Notes: generated from the letters alone by a model not told the origin. Shown: positions 10,704 to 21,952, numbered from the stretch's first letter. The stretch: 64,000 nt of DNA from Sarcomyxa edulis (GCA_009761415.1 QUOL01000009.1:744001-808000), one strand, 5' to 3'. Numbers and translations are program-made.

Positions 10704-11315
10704 TGTTTGACATGTATATTTCGGTCACGTCGCGATACAGAGGCTATTGAAGTGTGAACGGATATCGTATCGGAAGATATTAGACGCATACGTACCCCGC
10801 CTTGTATGTCCCTCATCCTTCTATACCAATAGATAGGGCAGAGCTATGGATTGTTTCGTCGTTCTTTTGAGTTGTAATGGGACTTCAGATCTCCCTCCGA
10901 CGAAACAATAGAAAAGTCTCGAAGGGTCTTATACTGGTAGGGCGCACTCGGAAGTTCTATATAGCTAGCCAGCATCCCGCATAAGGGATACGGTGAAAAT
11001 GTGGTTGGCGTTTTCCGCTTTGCGACCTAATACCGTCAATTTCCTTACTCGGGAGCGGAGCTTAAATGTAAGAGCTCGATCCGATCATGCTATATTCAGT
11101 GATACTGATATTAATAGTCGTCGGAAACACCTTCGCCTAAGGCATTACAACCGCTTGTGTATATTCATTCGCGACCATCTCGATATGTAACAGTAATAGC
11201 TAATCAAGAGGAGATAGAGAGACGACGTTCTGACTGTAGGAGTAAACCGTTCTGTTCGCGAATAGGTAGTATAAGGAAGTGTAGGAGAAGTCGGCCAGCA
11301 ACACCGTTTTGCTCC
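10704..11315. other. Non-coding, with one hairpin
   Basis: No convincing gene on either strand. The stretch holds the 12-bp inverted repeat listed separately and AT-rich words such as CTATATAGC near 10960. Confidence 0.4.
10850..10909. repeat. 12-bp inverted repeat
   Basis: ATTGTTTCGTCG at 10850-10861 is the exact reverse complement of CGACGAAACAAT at 10898-10909, with a 36-bp spacer. It could be a regulatory hairpin, a terminator, or a relic of a transposon end. Confidence 0.6.
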
Positions 11316-12658
11316 CTATCTACTTCCCTTGATTTTGATGATTCGCTTCTTTGTAGGAGGCTCGTTCTCGTCGAGGCCTCTCTTCTCCACTACGACTGTG
11401 GCCTCTTCCACTGGGCCTGCTTCCTTCGCGTGATTGTCCACTGCCGACTTTTCTATAGTCTTCTCCTTTGTACCCTTCTCGGATAAAGCTTGACCAGCTG
11501 CATGGTTTACTACGATGCGCTCTTCTTCGACGCTCTCTCCTTCTAAAATGACGATTGATAAGTGACAGAATTGAACCAAACATCTGTAAGACTGATACGA
11601 CTTACCCTCGTCCAGAATGGCGACAGCTCCCAATTCGAGAGGTCGCGTCGAGGGGGGATACAGCGACGGGTCCGCGTCGGATCCGAAAGATTCCATGATT
11701 CGACCCACACGAATTAATTCCATGAGTTTGTATTCTGGAGCCCAACGTTCGCTGCCGATCGTGTAAGTGACCGTGAACGAGAACCATATAATGTCTGCCG
11801 GACTGAAATAGGGTGGTTCGCTGTCCTTGAGGTCTATCAACTTATCATTTTCGTAGGCTAATAGCCTTGGGCGTTCTGGGTTTGGGATCCATTTCGAGTT
11901 AGCCTGGTCTTCTAAGGCGGTCTGGATCCAAGGATGCACTTCGTAAGGGACCTTGAATGGCTGACCGACGATATGATTGAATGCTGTCCTTTTAGCAAAT
12001 AGAGGGCAAGTCATTATGAAGCGTTGTGATTCAGCGGAGATCTTCCCGTTCTGCCAGTTTCGCCTGAATTTGCCAGACTCGTTGAAACCCGGGGTGCTTT
12101 CTACGAATCGTTCCAGTTGCTGTAAGTCGACGTGTTGAATGTTAGTACAACGAGACAGTAGAGTCGACGAGTACGCTACCTGTCCCATCTTGAACAGCGA
12201 CGAATCTTGAGATGTGTCAAACGCGTACGTGAGTTCGCATTTGTAAGACGGTTCCGTCTGTCTGTATTCGGGTATGGTCGTGGATGTAGCTGTCTGCAAT
12301 CTCAGGTACTCTCTGCACTCACAGTCTCGATTCGATTATCCCTATAGCTTTCTCGGTGGATGGAACGTAGTTGCCTGTCTCTGTGTTCGAGCCCCAGCGC
12401 CACACTGCCGCGTGGACCAGGACCGCTGGCTTCTTGCTACCAGGTATGGTCAGCTGTACAGCATGAATTCAGTAGTGTCTCAAGCCGATGGGGAATGGGG
12501 CGTACGATCCATCTCATCTTTGCCTTTCCGGACTTTACTTCCAATAGCGGGTTTTTGGTAGATATCGATTCCACTGCCTTGGTGAGAGTTATTTCTGTCG
12601 ATCGGAATCTCTTCTTCTGCCACCTGAGCAGTTCGTCTTCAATTTCTGCGGAAGACAT
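11316..12658 (-). CDS. Unrecognised 368-aa protein V
   Basis: Complement(join(11316..11542,11606..12119,12180..12261,12323..12453,12506..12658)), five exons, all GT-AG and phase-consistent. The product begins MSSAEIEDELLRWQKKRF and has a central region rich in aromatic and proline residues (for example PPYFSPADIIWFSFTVTY). It ends in an acidic, Lys-rich tail with a basic PTKKRIIKIKG segment that could be a nuclear localisation signal. There is no transmembrane segment and no motif I can name; it looks like an agaricomycete-restricted protein. It is transcribed head-to-head with the D1 gene from the promoter at 12.7-12.9 kb, with a minus-strand TATA at 12703-12711, about 45 bp upstream of the start. 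Confidence 0.7.
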
Positions 12659-12702
12659 GATAAAGTAGATGGAGCTGTCCCACAGATTGTCCAAAGGAAC
12701 TG

Positions 12703-12877
12703 TATATATATGTCATCGATTCACGGTATTCGGCGAGTGCGTGGTGCGTAGACGTTATTCTATTGATCGAGTCGTTTTGGAGGAATACCGTGAATATTTA
12801 TTTCAAATAGCGTTATTGCGTTATCCGTAGCGCCTCTTTCCCCGGACACCGTCGTTTGAGCGTATTTATATATATAT
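12703..12877. promoter_or_regulatory. Bidirectional promoter V / D1 with shared motifs
   Basis: Minus-strand TATATATA at 12703-12711 and plus-strand TATTTATATATATAT at 12863-12877 flank two inverted copies of ATACCGTGAAT (minus strand 12719-12729, plus strand 12785-12795). The word CGTTATCCGTA is at 12819-12829. The same two words recur in the D2/RNR1 promoter. Confidence 0.7.
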
Positions 12878-12913
12878 CCGAGTCACGCAGTCTTCTGATC
12901 GACTTTGCCCGGT

Positions 12914-13960
12914 ATGCCTTCCCGAATTGAGACCAGTCTTTCGCAATCTTCACCCGATTTTCTAGTAATATTTTTCTCTTCCTGGTCTGTAGTCGACATT
13001 GTCCGTCTATCTATGACCTGCTTCCAACTTAACTCTCTGTTCAAAGCATATTGCCGAATAATGTGGGATCCGAACGCCTACTTCGCCCGATGGTTTTCGC
13101 GACCAGCCACGTTTAGACGCCTACTCGGGCAATGTAACGCAGTTGTATCGGGCTCGCAGGCCCTCCAGTTTTTTGAGAGAACCGAGTATCCCGACAGCGA
13201 CCTTGATATATTTTTACCCCCCGCCGGTGTCCTTGGAATGTCCGAGTGGTTAGAAAGCATGGGATACGGGCTACCTGCAGAGGAAGATGGTTATCGGTTC
13301 TGGGCTCGACTCGCCGACGCTTCCTCCGACTGTGAAAAATTGTCGTTTTTACCCACTAATATGAGGGCAGTTTTTACCTTTCGAAAGCCCGAGGTGCACG
13401 ACAACGTCCAGTGTCCGAGAAGAGTACAACTTGTCGTCGTTGACATCGATCCAGTGGAGTTTATCACTTTCGATTTTCATTCAAGTACGTCGTTTCTGCA
13501 TCGTTTGTATTGGTGTTTCTGACTTCGTCGTAGCCGCAGTGATCAACTTCATTACTCATAACAAGGCGGTGTGTGTCTTCCCAGAATCTACACTTCTGTC
13601 GCGCACTTCGTACCTCTGCAGAGAACATTACGAAGATCCTGGAAGGGCATGCGGATGGGTAACGAAGTATTCTAATCGTGGGTTTCGTATGGTTGCGGGG
13701 AATTCTACGAGGGACTATTCTGATCTCTACCTCGGAAAAAGAAAATTGAACGACAGTCGATCTTGGGTTATGTCGTTTGATGGTGAGTCCAGTTAGATGA
13801 TCTGTATACATAGTTGCTAATCAGGTCTATTCATGTAGATATAGAGGTTGGTCCCACTGTGTATACGCCGAGCACCTTCGACGTTTCTTTCGAGATCGGA
13901 CCTCTATACGACCGCGTGCTCAGTTACGGGGCATCGGTTTATATACGGGAGACTTCGTGA
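12914..13960 (+). CDS. F-box-like / nucleotidyltransferase-like protein D1
   Basis: Join(12914..13484,13534..13782,13839..13960), 313 aa, three exons. Residues 10-60 form a helical F-box-like segment (SPDFLVIFFSSW...). A conserved block follows: VVSGSQALQFFERT, then EYPDSDLDIF. The GS...DLD layout resembles the nucleotidyltransferase-fold signature, but a true enzyme is not proven. Paralogues at 16.2 and 20.9 kb keep the same three-exon structure with introns at matching places. The function is unknown; F-box-like proteins usually act in ubiquitin ligases. It shares a divergent promoter with gene V. The ATG at 12914 is about 40 bp downstream of the TATA box. Confidence 0.75.
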
Positions 13961-14190
13961 GCGTGTTTTTTTGGATGGGCGACCCAACGACAGCTGTTGA
14001 AATAGTGGTCACGGGTGTTGTTCGATTCGAGTACGAGGTAGTCGGGGAAGCCCGAGTAGATTGAAGTCACACGGCATCGGTGGACGTGTTTTCCATATCG
14101 TTTCATTAGCAACTCTATGATGGTAAATATATGAAGGTCTCGGATTTTTTTCTTGGATATATCGTTTATTAGGTCTTCGAGGGGATACAA
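13939..14190 (-). CDS. Small hypothetical protein
   Basis: An 83-codon frame with protein-like composition: basic, with a hydrophobic DLHIFTIIELLMKRYGK segment. It overlaps the 3' end of D1 by 22 bp on the opposite strand and lies 53 bp downstream of the U2 gene on the same strand. There is no recognised domain and no clear promoter of its own; it could be an unspliced downstream exon or chance. Confidence 0.3.
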   Translation of the reverse strand: MYPLEDLINDISKKKIRDLHIFTIIELLMKRYGKHVHRCRVTSIYSGFPDYLVLESNNTRDHYFNSCRWVAHPKKHAHEVSRI

Positions 14191-14242
14191 CCGTACGGTA
14201 CAACGGTATACTTAGTTCCCAGATGATGTCCGCCCGTCACTT

Positions 14243-14895
14243 TCAATGGCGACCTGGGCGTTTCAAGTATTCTTCGAGCCACCTAGGACGACAACTGTTA
14301 GTATTCAATGTGACGGATGTTTGCTAACAGATTACTTACATCCCAACGACGGTGTGGATCATGTCCATCTCGTAAGTAAGAATGTGACATATGTCGTCTT
14401 TCTTCTTCGCGTACTTTGCCACTACGATGTCTCCTAGCCAAGTCTGTCCAAATAGAGTTTGTATGCTTCTGTTCTTATGTGAGTAGTGGGTGTCTTGTGA
14501 GACGAAAAAGTGCAGATCGTGCACGAGGGGGAACGTCGTTCCCGGAACGTAATGGAGCCTGAAGCTGTATGACCCAGAAGGGAATATGTGGTCGACTAAA
14601 AGAAGATCTGGGCTCCTCGACTCGTCGAGGGGACGAACAGCCATGAACGCTCCGAAAGGAATTGACCCTGTGGCGGTCGATGCATAGAGCAAGCAGCGGA
14701 TGGACTTGCCCAAATCCTCGTCGAACGTCTGTATTGCAACGGTCAGTGCAAATTGTGGGCATCAAGATTGCTGCTTACTGCCTCGATGGCTAAGCGCGCC
14801 AAACCGGAGTTTACGCCAGTGTGACGGTTCCTGCTGATCGCATCGTGCTGCCGCTGAGCGACGTCGTGCTGCAGAGGCCAAAAACGCCGGGACAT
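14243..14895 (-). CDS. Unrecognised family U, copy 2
   Basis: Complement(join(14243..14282,14340..14728,14779..14895)), 181 aa, phases consistent. The first exon encodes a basic His/Arg/Gln-rich N-terminus beginning MSRRFWPLQHDVAQRQ. The main exon carries the family domain: IFPSGSYSFRLHYVPG followed by QTWLGDIVVAKY. The last intron falls right after VVG, exactly as in the other copies, and the 13-codon terminal exon reads WLEEYLKRPGRH. It is the clearest complete model of the family. No known domain, signal peptide or membrane segment is seen, so no function can be assigned. Confidence 0.7.
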
Positions 14896-15020
14896 TCAGT
14901 CGGAAAATACTACTGTGAGGAGAGAATCGGTGTGCTTTACCGTGACAAAGACTGTCGGTCCCGCTCGGTTTGTACCGTTTGTATACCTTGAGATAGTTCG
15001 GACGATGTCAGTTACTCGAT

Positions 15021-15871
15021 TTAGAGGATGCTATCGACTGCGTACAGCTTGTCTCCTTTAAGGTATTCTTCTAGCCAGCTAGGTCGGTTAACTCTTGTTA
15101 ATAATACGAACGGCGAACGAAGATCTATCACTCACAGACCGACCAACATAACGAGGCAGGTGGGCTCTGTCATCTGGATGTGGATCAGACCCTCTTTGTA
15201 GCCTCGACCGTACTTGGCGAGAATCAGGTTTCCGTGCCATATGCGTCCGAATTGTTTCTTGATGCTTTTGTTGACCGGTGCCGAATTGTACTCTCTCGAA
15301 ATGAATATTCTGAAGTCGTTGGGTAGAGGAAACCCATTCCCCGGTACGCTGTCTAGCCTGAAGCTGATGCATCCGTTGGGAAATGCCACATCGATGTCTA
15401 AGTCTTGGGGGTAAATCTGAGCGTGTCTTGATAGGATCATATTGGCCTGGGTCCAAAAGGCATCCGGAGTACTCGACCCCGTAGGAAACATCACGACTTT
15501 TACAGCTCTGTGTGGAATGTCCTTGATACAACAGACGTAAGCACGCGTATGTGAACGTACTCTGACGAACACACCACTTGCGCAGCGTTGGAGTAGATCT
15601 TCATATGAGCTGCTGACAACGGAATTTCTTTCGTTGTAGCCTCGGTATTCGTATCATGCTGTGAAGGTGTTGACGGCTCGATGTAGTCTTCGAGAAAATG
15701 CGGGTGCTTACCACCAGAAATGCGACTTGCGTGTGGTCGTTCATTGAATGTCAAATTTTCGGGAGAGGCGTTAAAACTCGCAAGAACTGGTAAAGTTTTG
15801 CTTACTTTGTAACGCTGTCGGTGCGTACCACGTCTGAAACAAAACTGCCTGCAAATAGTTACAAGTTCCAA
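15021..15871 (-). CDS. Unrecognised family U, copy 3
   Basis: The 3' part is clear: exons 15021..15093 and 15136..15521, preceded by an exon ending at 15575 after NAAQV. The open frame of that exon runs up to 15871, but the start and any extra introns are uncertain. The core reads RIWHGNLILAKYGRG and the terminal exon NRPSWLEEYLKGDKL, matching copy 2. Copies 2 and 3 are adjacent and co-directional, suggesting tandem duplication. Function unknown. At 15872-16154 the short gap to the D2 gene shows nothing I can identify. Confidence 0.6.
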
Positions 15872-16154
15872 TCAGAGTGATCTAGAAGGGGTGCATACGG
15901 TGATTTATGAGATTGCACTGTTTCGACTAGAAAAATGACACGCCGTTGTCGGGTCCTGCAAGTCGATCACTCACTCTCCTTGTTTTCGATTCATGTTTCG
16001 TTCCTACTTTTGTGAGCGGTAGTACACAGACTGAAATTTATTTGTATTTTGTATTTTCACTCTTCGATAGTAGATAACAATCCTCTAACATACGCCCAAG
16101 AACTAGGATGCTCAGTGGATCAGTGCGTATGCTCGCTTTGGCCTCTGTCGACAC

Positions 16155-17260
16155 TCACCTCCATACAAAAGGGTCGGCAATGCGCAGGTAGGCTCCTTCT
16201 CTCGGTGCTTTTGTCCTCCAATCCAATACTTCAAATGCAGGTCCTCGAGGAAGTTCGCATTGAGAACCGAACACTGTTGAGGGGTAGGTGAGACGTTTAC
16301 GCTAGCCTACGGAATTTCTACAACGAACCTTTTTTGATACGATCGAACACCACCATCCAGCATAAGCTATCTCCCATATATCTCTTCCCCGTCGCTAGGT
16401 CTTCGATCACGGTGTTTCCTCCTGAAATCTGTTTGAAGCTACCCCAGGGATATTCCGCAAGCCACGATGACGCGACTTTGTTAGTGAGTTCGTGACTTTG
16501 ACTGGAGTCCAGAGCCATCCTCGACATGAATGTGTGCCTCGGAAAAACTGACATAGCATACTTTCCCGTCATGACGTTGATCGTGGCAGCTGCATGTCGA
16601 ACAATGAGTACATCTGACGATAATGAAACGATGACACATACTAGTATTCATGCATAAAATGAAGCGAAGGGGTTCCCATCTCGTGAGGTGCACTGTTACA
16701 GTGACTGTGTCGGTGCTACCGTTTGGTAGGGCGGAACACCTAACGAAACGGAACGTCCTCATGTGTGGATCTGCCCTGCGAATGAAAGCTGGTGAACCTA
16801 TGGTATTCGTGTGCCTCCTGCCAGATTGAAGCAGAACGGTAGTCTCGAATTGTTTGTGATCACCAGGATCAGGACAAAACGTGAAATTGTTGGAAATGAT
16901 AGCGTGTCCTAACTCTCTAAGACCGTCGAGTCGCACGCACATGTCAATGTTGTTCACGACCTCGTCGTTCCTGTCAAAATACTTCAAGACCACCGAGCCG
17001 CAGATGACAGCGTTGGTTTTCTCCAGCTTGCGAAGGATCTTGGTAGGATTGTGGAACCATCTCCACAGAGTCGTGTGAGGGTCCCAAGCACGTCCTATAT
17101 AGTAGGCGATAGCATGGTGAGTAGTAAAGTTTAAGGCGTGAATTTTATAGATGAGATTAGGAGGCCAACAGCTGAAGAACTTATATACCAGCTCTTCCCC
17201 GCCTCGACACAACGCGGTTTCGAAGATCGATAATCCACGATAACGAGTTCGCGTCGACAT
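16155..17260 (-). CDS. F-box-like / nucleotidyltransferase-like protein D2
   Basis: Complement(join(16155..16273,16329..16589,16642..17260)), 332 aa, three exons, phases consistent. It is homologous to D1 and D3 along its length: N-terminal F-box-like helices (FFSCWPPNLIYKIHALNF), then VICGSVVLKYFDRN and VVNNIDMCVR where D1 has PDSDLDIF. The first acidic residue of the D1 motif is therefore lost. Later it carries the family block INVMTGKYAMSVFPRHTF. The C-terminal exon ends in YLRIADPFVWR. It is transcribed head-to-head with the reductase large-subunit gene, so the two probably share regulation. Function unknown. Confidence 0.72.
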
Positions 17261-17307
17261 CTAGTCGATGCCAGCAGGTTGGTCGAGATAGAGGCGGAGG
17301 AGTGGGA

Positions 17308-17500
17308 GTATTTATACGATAAGCACTATTGGCATAACGGTCACTACAGAAACAGGTTGCCGCGAAAACCGTGAAAACCGTGATTCGGTCAGAGTCACTT
17401 CGTTATGCGTTACCTGGAATTCACGGTATCAGGTCTCTATAATTAGCTTATTGCCGTGAACTCGATCAACGTTATCCGTACATTTTCGTCGACTATAAAA
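17308..17500. promoter_or_regulatory. Bidirectional promoter D2 / RNR1
   Basis: A minus-strand TATA (GTATAAATAC) is near 17308-17318 and a plus-strand TATAAAA at 17494-17500. Between them are ATACCGTGAAT on the minus strand (17419-17429), several looser CCGTGA words at 17365-17455, and CGTTATCCGTA at 17470-17480. The layout copies that of the V/D1 promoter. Confidence 0.7.
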
Positions 17501-17590
17501 TCAGGTTGAATCCGGTGCGATGTATCCTTGTTATACACTCCTTCCATCTTGAACTTCAAACATACTCTTCCTCGCTCTCCATCTTCCATC

Positions 17591-20500
17591 ATGCGTGTTG
17601 TCAAACGAGGTGATTCACTGTCTCCGAGTCTTGCTTTGCTTTTGCCGAGGGCTGACTCGTTTTATCTCAGACGAGTAAGACAGGTTTGGACACCATTGAG
17701 ATCCCCGTTGACGCGCTTGATTTCTCAGGAGAGTGGAAGCTTTTCATTTTGAAAAGGTTTGTTCTTCGCAGTCCATCGGATGGATGGCGTTTACTGACCG
17801 CGGGCGCGTTGTCAAGCTCCTAAGTCGCGTTCGTCAGGTGAGCCCGGGGGTCTTGGACCATCTTCGATTTTGACCTCATTGCTTGTCTTCTTCAGCAATG
17901 CTACGGTCTAGACCGCGTATTCGTGGACCCTGAATGGTAAGTACGAAACTGTTCGACTTGTTCTGAAAATTGATGTCATTCAGTGTGTGTACCGTGGTCA
18001 AAAACGCGATGCATGATCGCATGACGTCCTCTTCTATTGACGTAGGTGAATGTTTCGTCGTTGACTTTCTTGATGCCGACCACGCTGTTGCGGTCACAGG
18101 AACTGACGGGTGACACGGCTGCCAATATGGCGGCCGAACATCCGGATTATGCTCGCTTGGCCGGAAGGATAGCCATCACCTCGCTCTACAAGACTACGCT
18201 TCCACGATTTTCTATGTACGTTGAGGAGTATGGACATAATCTATGTACGCATTTCTGTGTGGGTTTTATTCGCTACTATCTCAGCCGTATCAACAGCTTC
18301 CGAAAATGGTTTATTTTCTTCGAGATTTGTTGAGGACGTCAAGAAAAACGCAGCTGGGCTGGATGGAGCTATAGTTCATGGTCGAGACACGGATTTCACA
18401 TAGTCAGTGTCCCCTCTCCGGATTTCTCTTCGCATTGATTTGCTACGTTGACTCATTCCTTACTGCAGTTTTGCCGTGCGAACTTTACAGCGCACCTACC
18501 TGCTGAGGCGGAGTGGCGTTGTTGTAGAACGACCCCAGTTCATGTTCATGCGTGTTGCTGTTGCTCTGCACGGGACGAATCTCGATAAGGTATTGGAAAC
18601 CTACAATTTGATGTCCACTAGACACTTCGTCCACGCGTCTCCAACTCTGTTTCACGCGGGGACTCCTGCAGCACAGCTAAGCTCTTGTTTCTTGATGCCC
18701 CTCCGCACTCGAGATGTAGAAGAAGCTTACAAGACGCTATCTTATTGTGCAACCATAAGTCAACACGCCGGAGGCGTTGGACTCAGCGCGACGGATGTGA
18801 TGTCTCGAGGGTAACTGAATATGACTTCTTTTCGAAATGAAAACTAATGCGTCGTTTCAGGACCGTTAATCAATATGGAGGAAGATCTGGTGGAATCGTT
18901 CCAGTACTCCGCGTCTTCGATGCGTCCGTCCAGTCCGTGTCTCAAGGAGCTGATAAACGGCCGGGGGCAATAACGGTATACCTAGAACCTTGGCACGCGG
19001 ATATTCGATCGTTCTTAGACTTGAAGAGAAATCGAGGCAAAGAGGAATTGCGCGCGCGGAATCTTTTCTATGCTCTCTGGATCCCGGACATATTGTGAGT
19101 ATTTGTTTATCTGACGATCTTATGCTGACGTCGTGTGCAAGCATGCGCCGGGTGGAAGACGATCGTTCATGGTCTCTGTTCTGTCCCAGTGACGTAGAAG
19201 GACTGTCCACCTCGTTTGGCGACAATTTCGAATGTTTATATAAGCAATTCGAGGATCGCGGTCTGGCCAAGGAGTCCGTGCCCGCTAGGGCTATATGGGA
19301 TGCTATTCTGGAATCTCAGATCGAAACAGGAGGACCTTTCATGCTTTATAAGGATGCTGTCAACAGTAAGTTTGGAATCATTGTATTTCTTTCGTTCGAG
19401 TCCCGTTGGAACTTATGTCGTGATCATTGTACAGGAAAAAACAATCAGAGTCAGTTAGGTACCATTCAGGGGTCTAATCTGTGTTCCGAAATAGTGCAAT
19501 ACTCTTCTGGAACAGAGATCAGCGTGTGCAGTCTAGCATCGATATGCTTGCCGACGTTCCTCGACTTTGGACAATTTGACTTTTGCAGCCTACATCGGGT
19601 CGTGAAGGTGGTCACACTAAATCTGAACCGTGTGATTGACGTGACCGAATATCCAATCTCGGACGCAAAGGTCTCCAGTCTCCAGCATAGACCTATCGGA
19701 ATCGGTGTGCAGGGTCTTGCGGACACTTTCACTGCACTCTCGATGCCATACGAGTCCCAGGACGCAAAAGATCTGGATGTTGCCATATTCGAGACGATAT
19801 ATCACGCGGCATTAGAGGCAAGTGCCGAATTGGCCGCTCAGCGAGGCGCCCACGAATCGTGGGCAGGATCTCCCGCGTCTGTAGGACTTCTCCAGTGTGA
19901 TATGTGGAAAGTTTCACCTTCCCGAAGATGGGACTGGGGGGCGCTCAGAAAGAATATATCTCGTCACGGCTTGAGAAATTCTTTGCTGGTTGCGCTTATG
20001 CCTACTGCGGGGACCAGCCAGATCTTTGGCTTCAGTGAATGTTTTGACCCTATCACAAGGCAAGTCGAATTTCTACTACGTTGTGTATACACTGGTGACT
20101 TACTTAGTCGTTTGCGAAGCAATCTTTTCACTAGGCGGGTCTTGTCGGGAGAATATCAAGTCGCGTCTCCAAATCTTGTTCGTGATTTGTCGATGCGTGG
20201 CCTCTGGGATGATGAACTCTCGGAAAAATTAAAATTGAATAGGGGCAAGTCGCGGTGATGCCATTTTAGTATTGACCTAACCATACTGCAATTTACACTA
20301 GGCTCCATCCAGAATATCGAAGAAATTCCCTCGGACATTCGAGAGGTGTACAAAACTGTCTGGGAAATCAGCCAGAAGTCGGTGATAGACCATGCTGCAG
20401 CGCGGGCACCCTTCGTTTGTCAGAGTCAGAGTATGTCATTGTACCTGCAGTCTCCTGTCCCGAATCAATTGGTGAGTCTAGCGTTGTCGATGGGAGACTA

Positions 20501-20702
20501 CACAGAACACGTATCCTCGAATTGTTAGACGAGCATGCACTTCTACAGCTGGAAGAAGGGTCTGAAAACTGGAATGTATTACCTCCGTACTAGACCCGCA
20601 GCATACGCCACACAGATAACGGTGGCCTCGTCGAAAGACACTTGCGGTGAGTCTACGGGCGGGCTGCACGGGGAGGAGTTATGTATGGCTTGTAACGCCT
20701 GA
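17591..20702 (+). CDS. RNR1: Ribonucleotide reductase large subunit (class Ia R1)
   Basis: About 14 exons; the first two joins (MRVVKR... to RVEAFHFEK) are uncertain, the rest are phase-consistent. R1 reduces ribonucleotides to deoxyribonucleotides with the R2 radical. All catalytic residues are visible: the redox Cys in [10 protein letters not shown], then Asn, the thiyl Cys and Glu in SNLCSE, the second redox Cys in ISVCSLAS, the paired radical-path tyrosines in GMYYLRTR, and the C-terminal shuttle pair in LCMACNA at the stop (human C218, N427, C429, E431, C444, Y737/Y738 and the C-terminal CxxC). Other landmarks are the N-terminal ATP-cone segment, [11 protein letters not shown] and [11 protein letters not shown]. 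Two introns begin with GCAAGT rather than GT. The sequence is divergent from a housekeeping R1 (CLPTF replaces the usual ALNMF), suggesting an accessory copy. TATA is at 17494. Confidence 0.93.
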
Positions 20703-20937
20703 GCGGGAGGCCCTTGCCAGTATTGTAGCGACATGTTACCAAAGAACGGATGCACTTACCGCTGCGGCAGATTTTGGTCTTGTCTGGTAGTCGGTATAGG
20801 GCCCTGCAGCTACGTATTTTTCTGTAAATTACCAATAAATTGCCGACCGTTCCGGGAATTTCCGTGTGAGTTACTGGTGCTTCTGCTCGTTGGCTCTTTG
20901 GTCCTCTTTATAACTACCTCGAAGATATTCATCGTAC

Positions 20938-21952
20938 ATGGTATCCACACAGTCCAGTATTCACTCTTTCGTACCGACCCCGTCAAGACTGGAACGAGTG
21001 CTGATAGACGGAGGTTACCCTCTCGTCAATCGTTTCTTTGCGAGCTGGCCTTCGGATCTCGTATTTTATATATCTCGTGCAAACTTCAGGCTCTATAGCC
21101 TGATTAGAGGGTATGTGGCACTGAATTGGGATTCTAAAACCTTACTGTCCCGGTGGGTGGCCGATGTGGACCGAATGTTGGACATGATGGACTCTACGGC
21201 CTCCTTCGTATGCGGTCCTGTTGTCGCTGATTTCTTCGGTCGAAACCACACTCCATCGAATAATCTGGATATATGCGTGTCGAAGACTGGTTTTGCTGCC
21301 CTTGCACATTTACTTGACTTGGAACAATACAGCAGGGGGTTCCGTGAGATCTTTGCCTCGTCGTTCCAACCCGGAGTGGAGGAGAAGGTGTTTTCGTTCG
21401 TATTCCATCGTTTCCACGCCTCTGAAGCGTCGATAACCGCTCATCTAGTGAGAGGCGATACTTTAGAGTTCCTTATCCGTTGTGCGACAAGTAAGTCTGA
21501 TGATCTCAATGGAGGACCACAGTATTTTTTTACTCATTGTATTACCACGTCTCTCTCTTTCAGCGAATGCAATGAATATAATGACATCAAAACGTGCCGT
21601 GTCACTCTTTCCTCGGAGTTCGTTCATTCATCGAAAGTTTGTCGCCAGCTCACAACGTACCTTCGAGACCACTTCGCCCCGTCACATCAAACCAGTCGTC
21701 CGTAATACCGCCGGACTTTCTATGATAATGGAAGGTGAAACACTCGTTCGTGAACTCCGAGTACAGCGAAGGGTCGGGGACGAGTTATGTTGGGTGCTTC
21801 CTGTTTCTCTTACCGAAGGTATTTTTTTCGATCGTGTTCTGCGAGTGCTGCTCCTGACTATTCCCGAAGCCCACCACGACGAAGAGGGACGGATCATCAC
21901 GATAGATAGAGGGGAAATACCCTCTGTAAATTTACCGTCCGAGGAGAATTGA
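20938..21952 (+). CDS. F-box-like / nucleotidyltransferase-like protein D3
   Basis: Join(20938..21490,21564..21818,21870..21952), 295 aa. The last intron is a multiple of three, so read-through would also be open, but D1 and D2 have an intron at the equivalent place. It shares with D2 the helices NRFFASWPSDLVFYISRANF, then FVCGPVVADFFGRN and SNNLDICVSK, and later NIMTSKRAVSLFPRSSF. As in D2, the first Asp of the D1 DLD motif region is replaced (NNLD). It lies just downstream of RNR1 in the same direction, with its own TATA-like CTTTATAAC near 20900. Function unknown. Confidence 0.72.

Noticed and set aside
11157..11486. 109-codon plus-strand frame
   Set aside because: It lies antisense to the well-modelled last exon of gene V.
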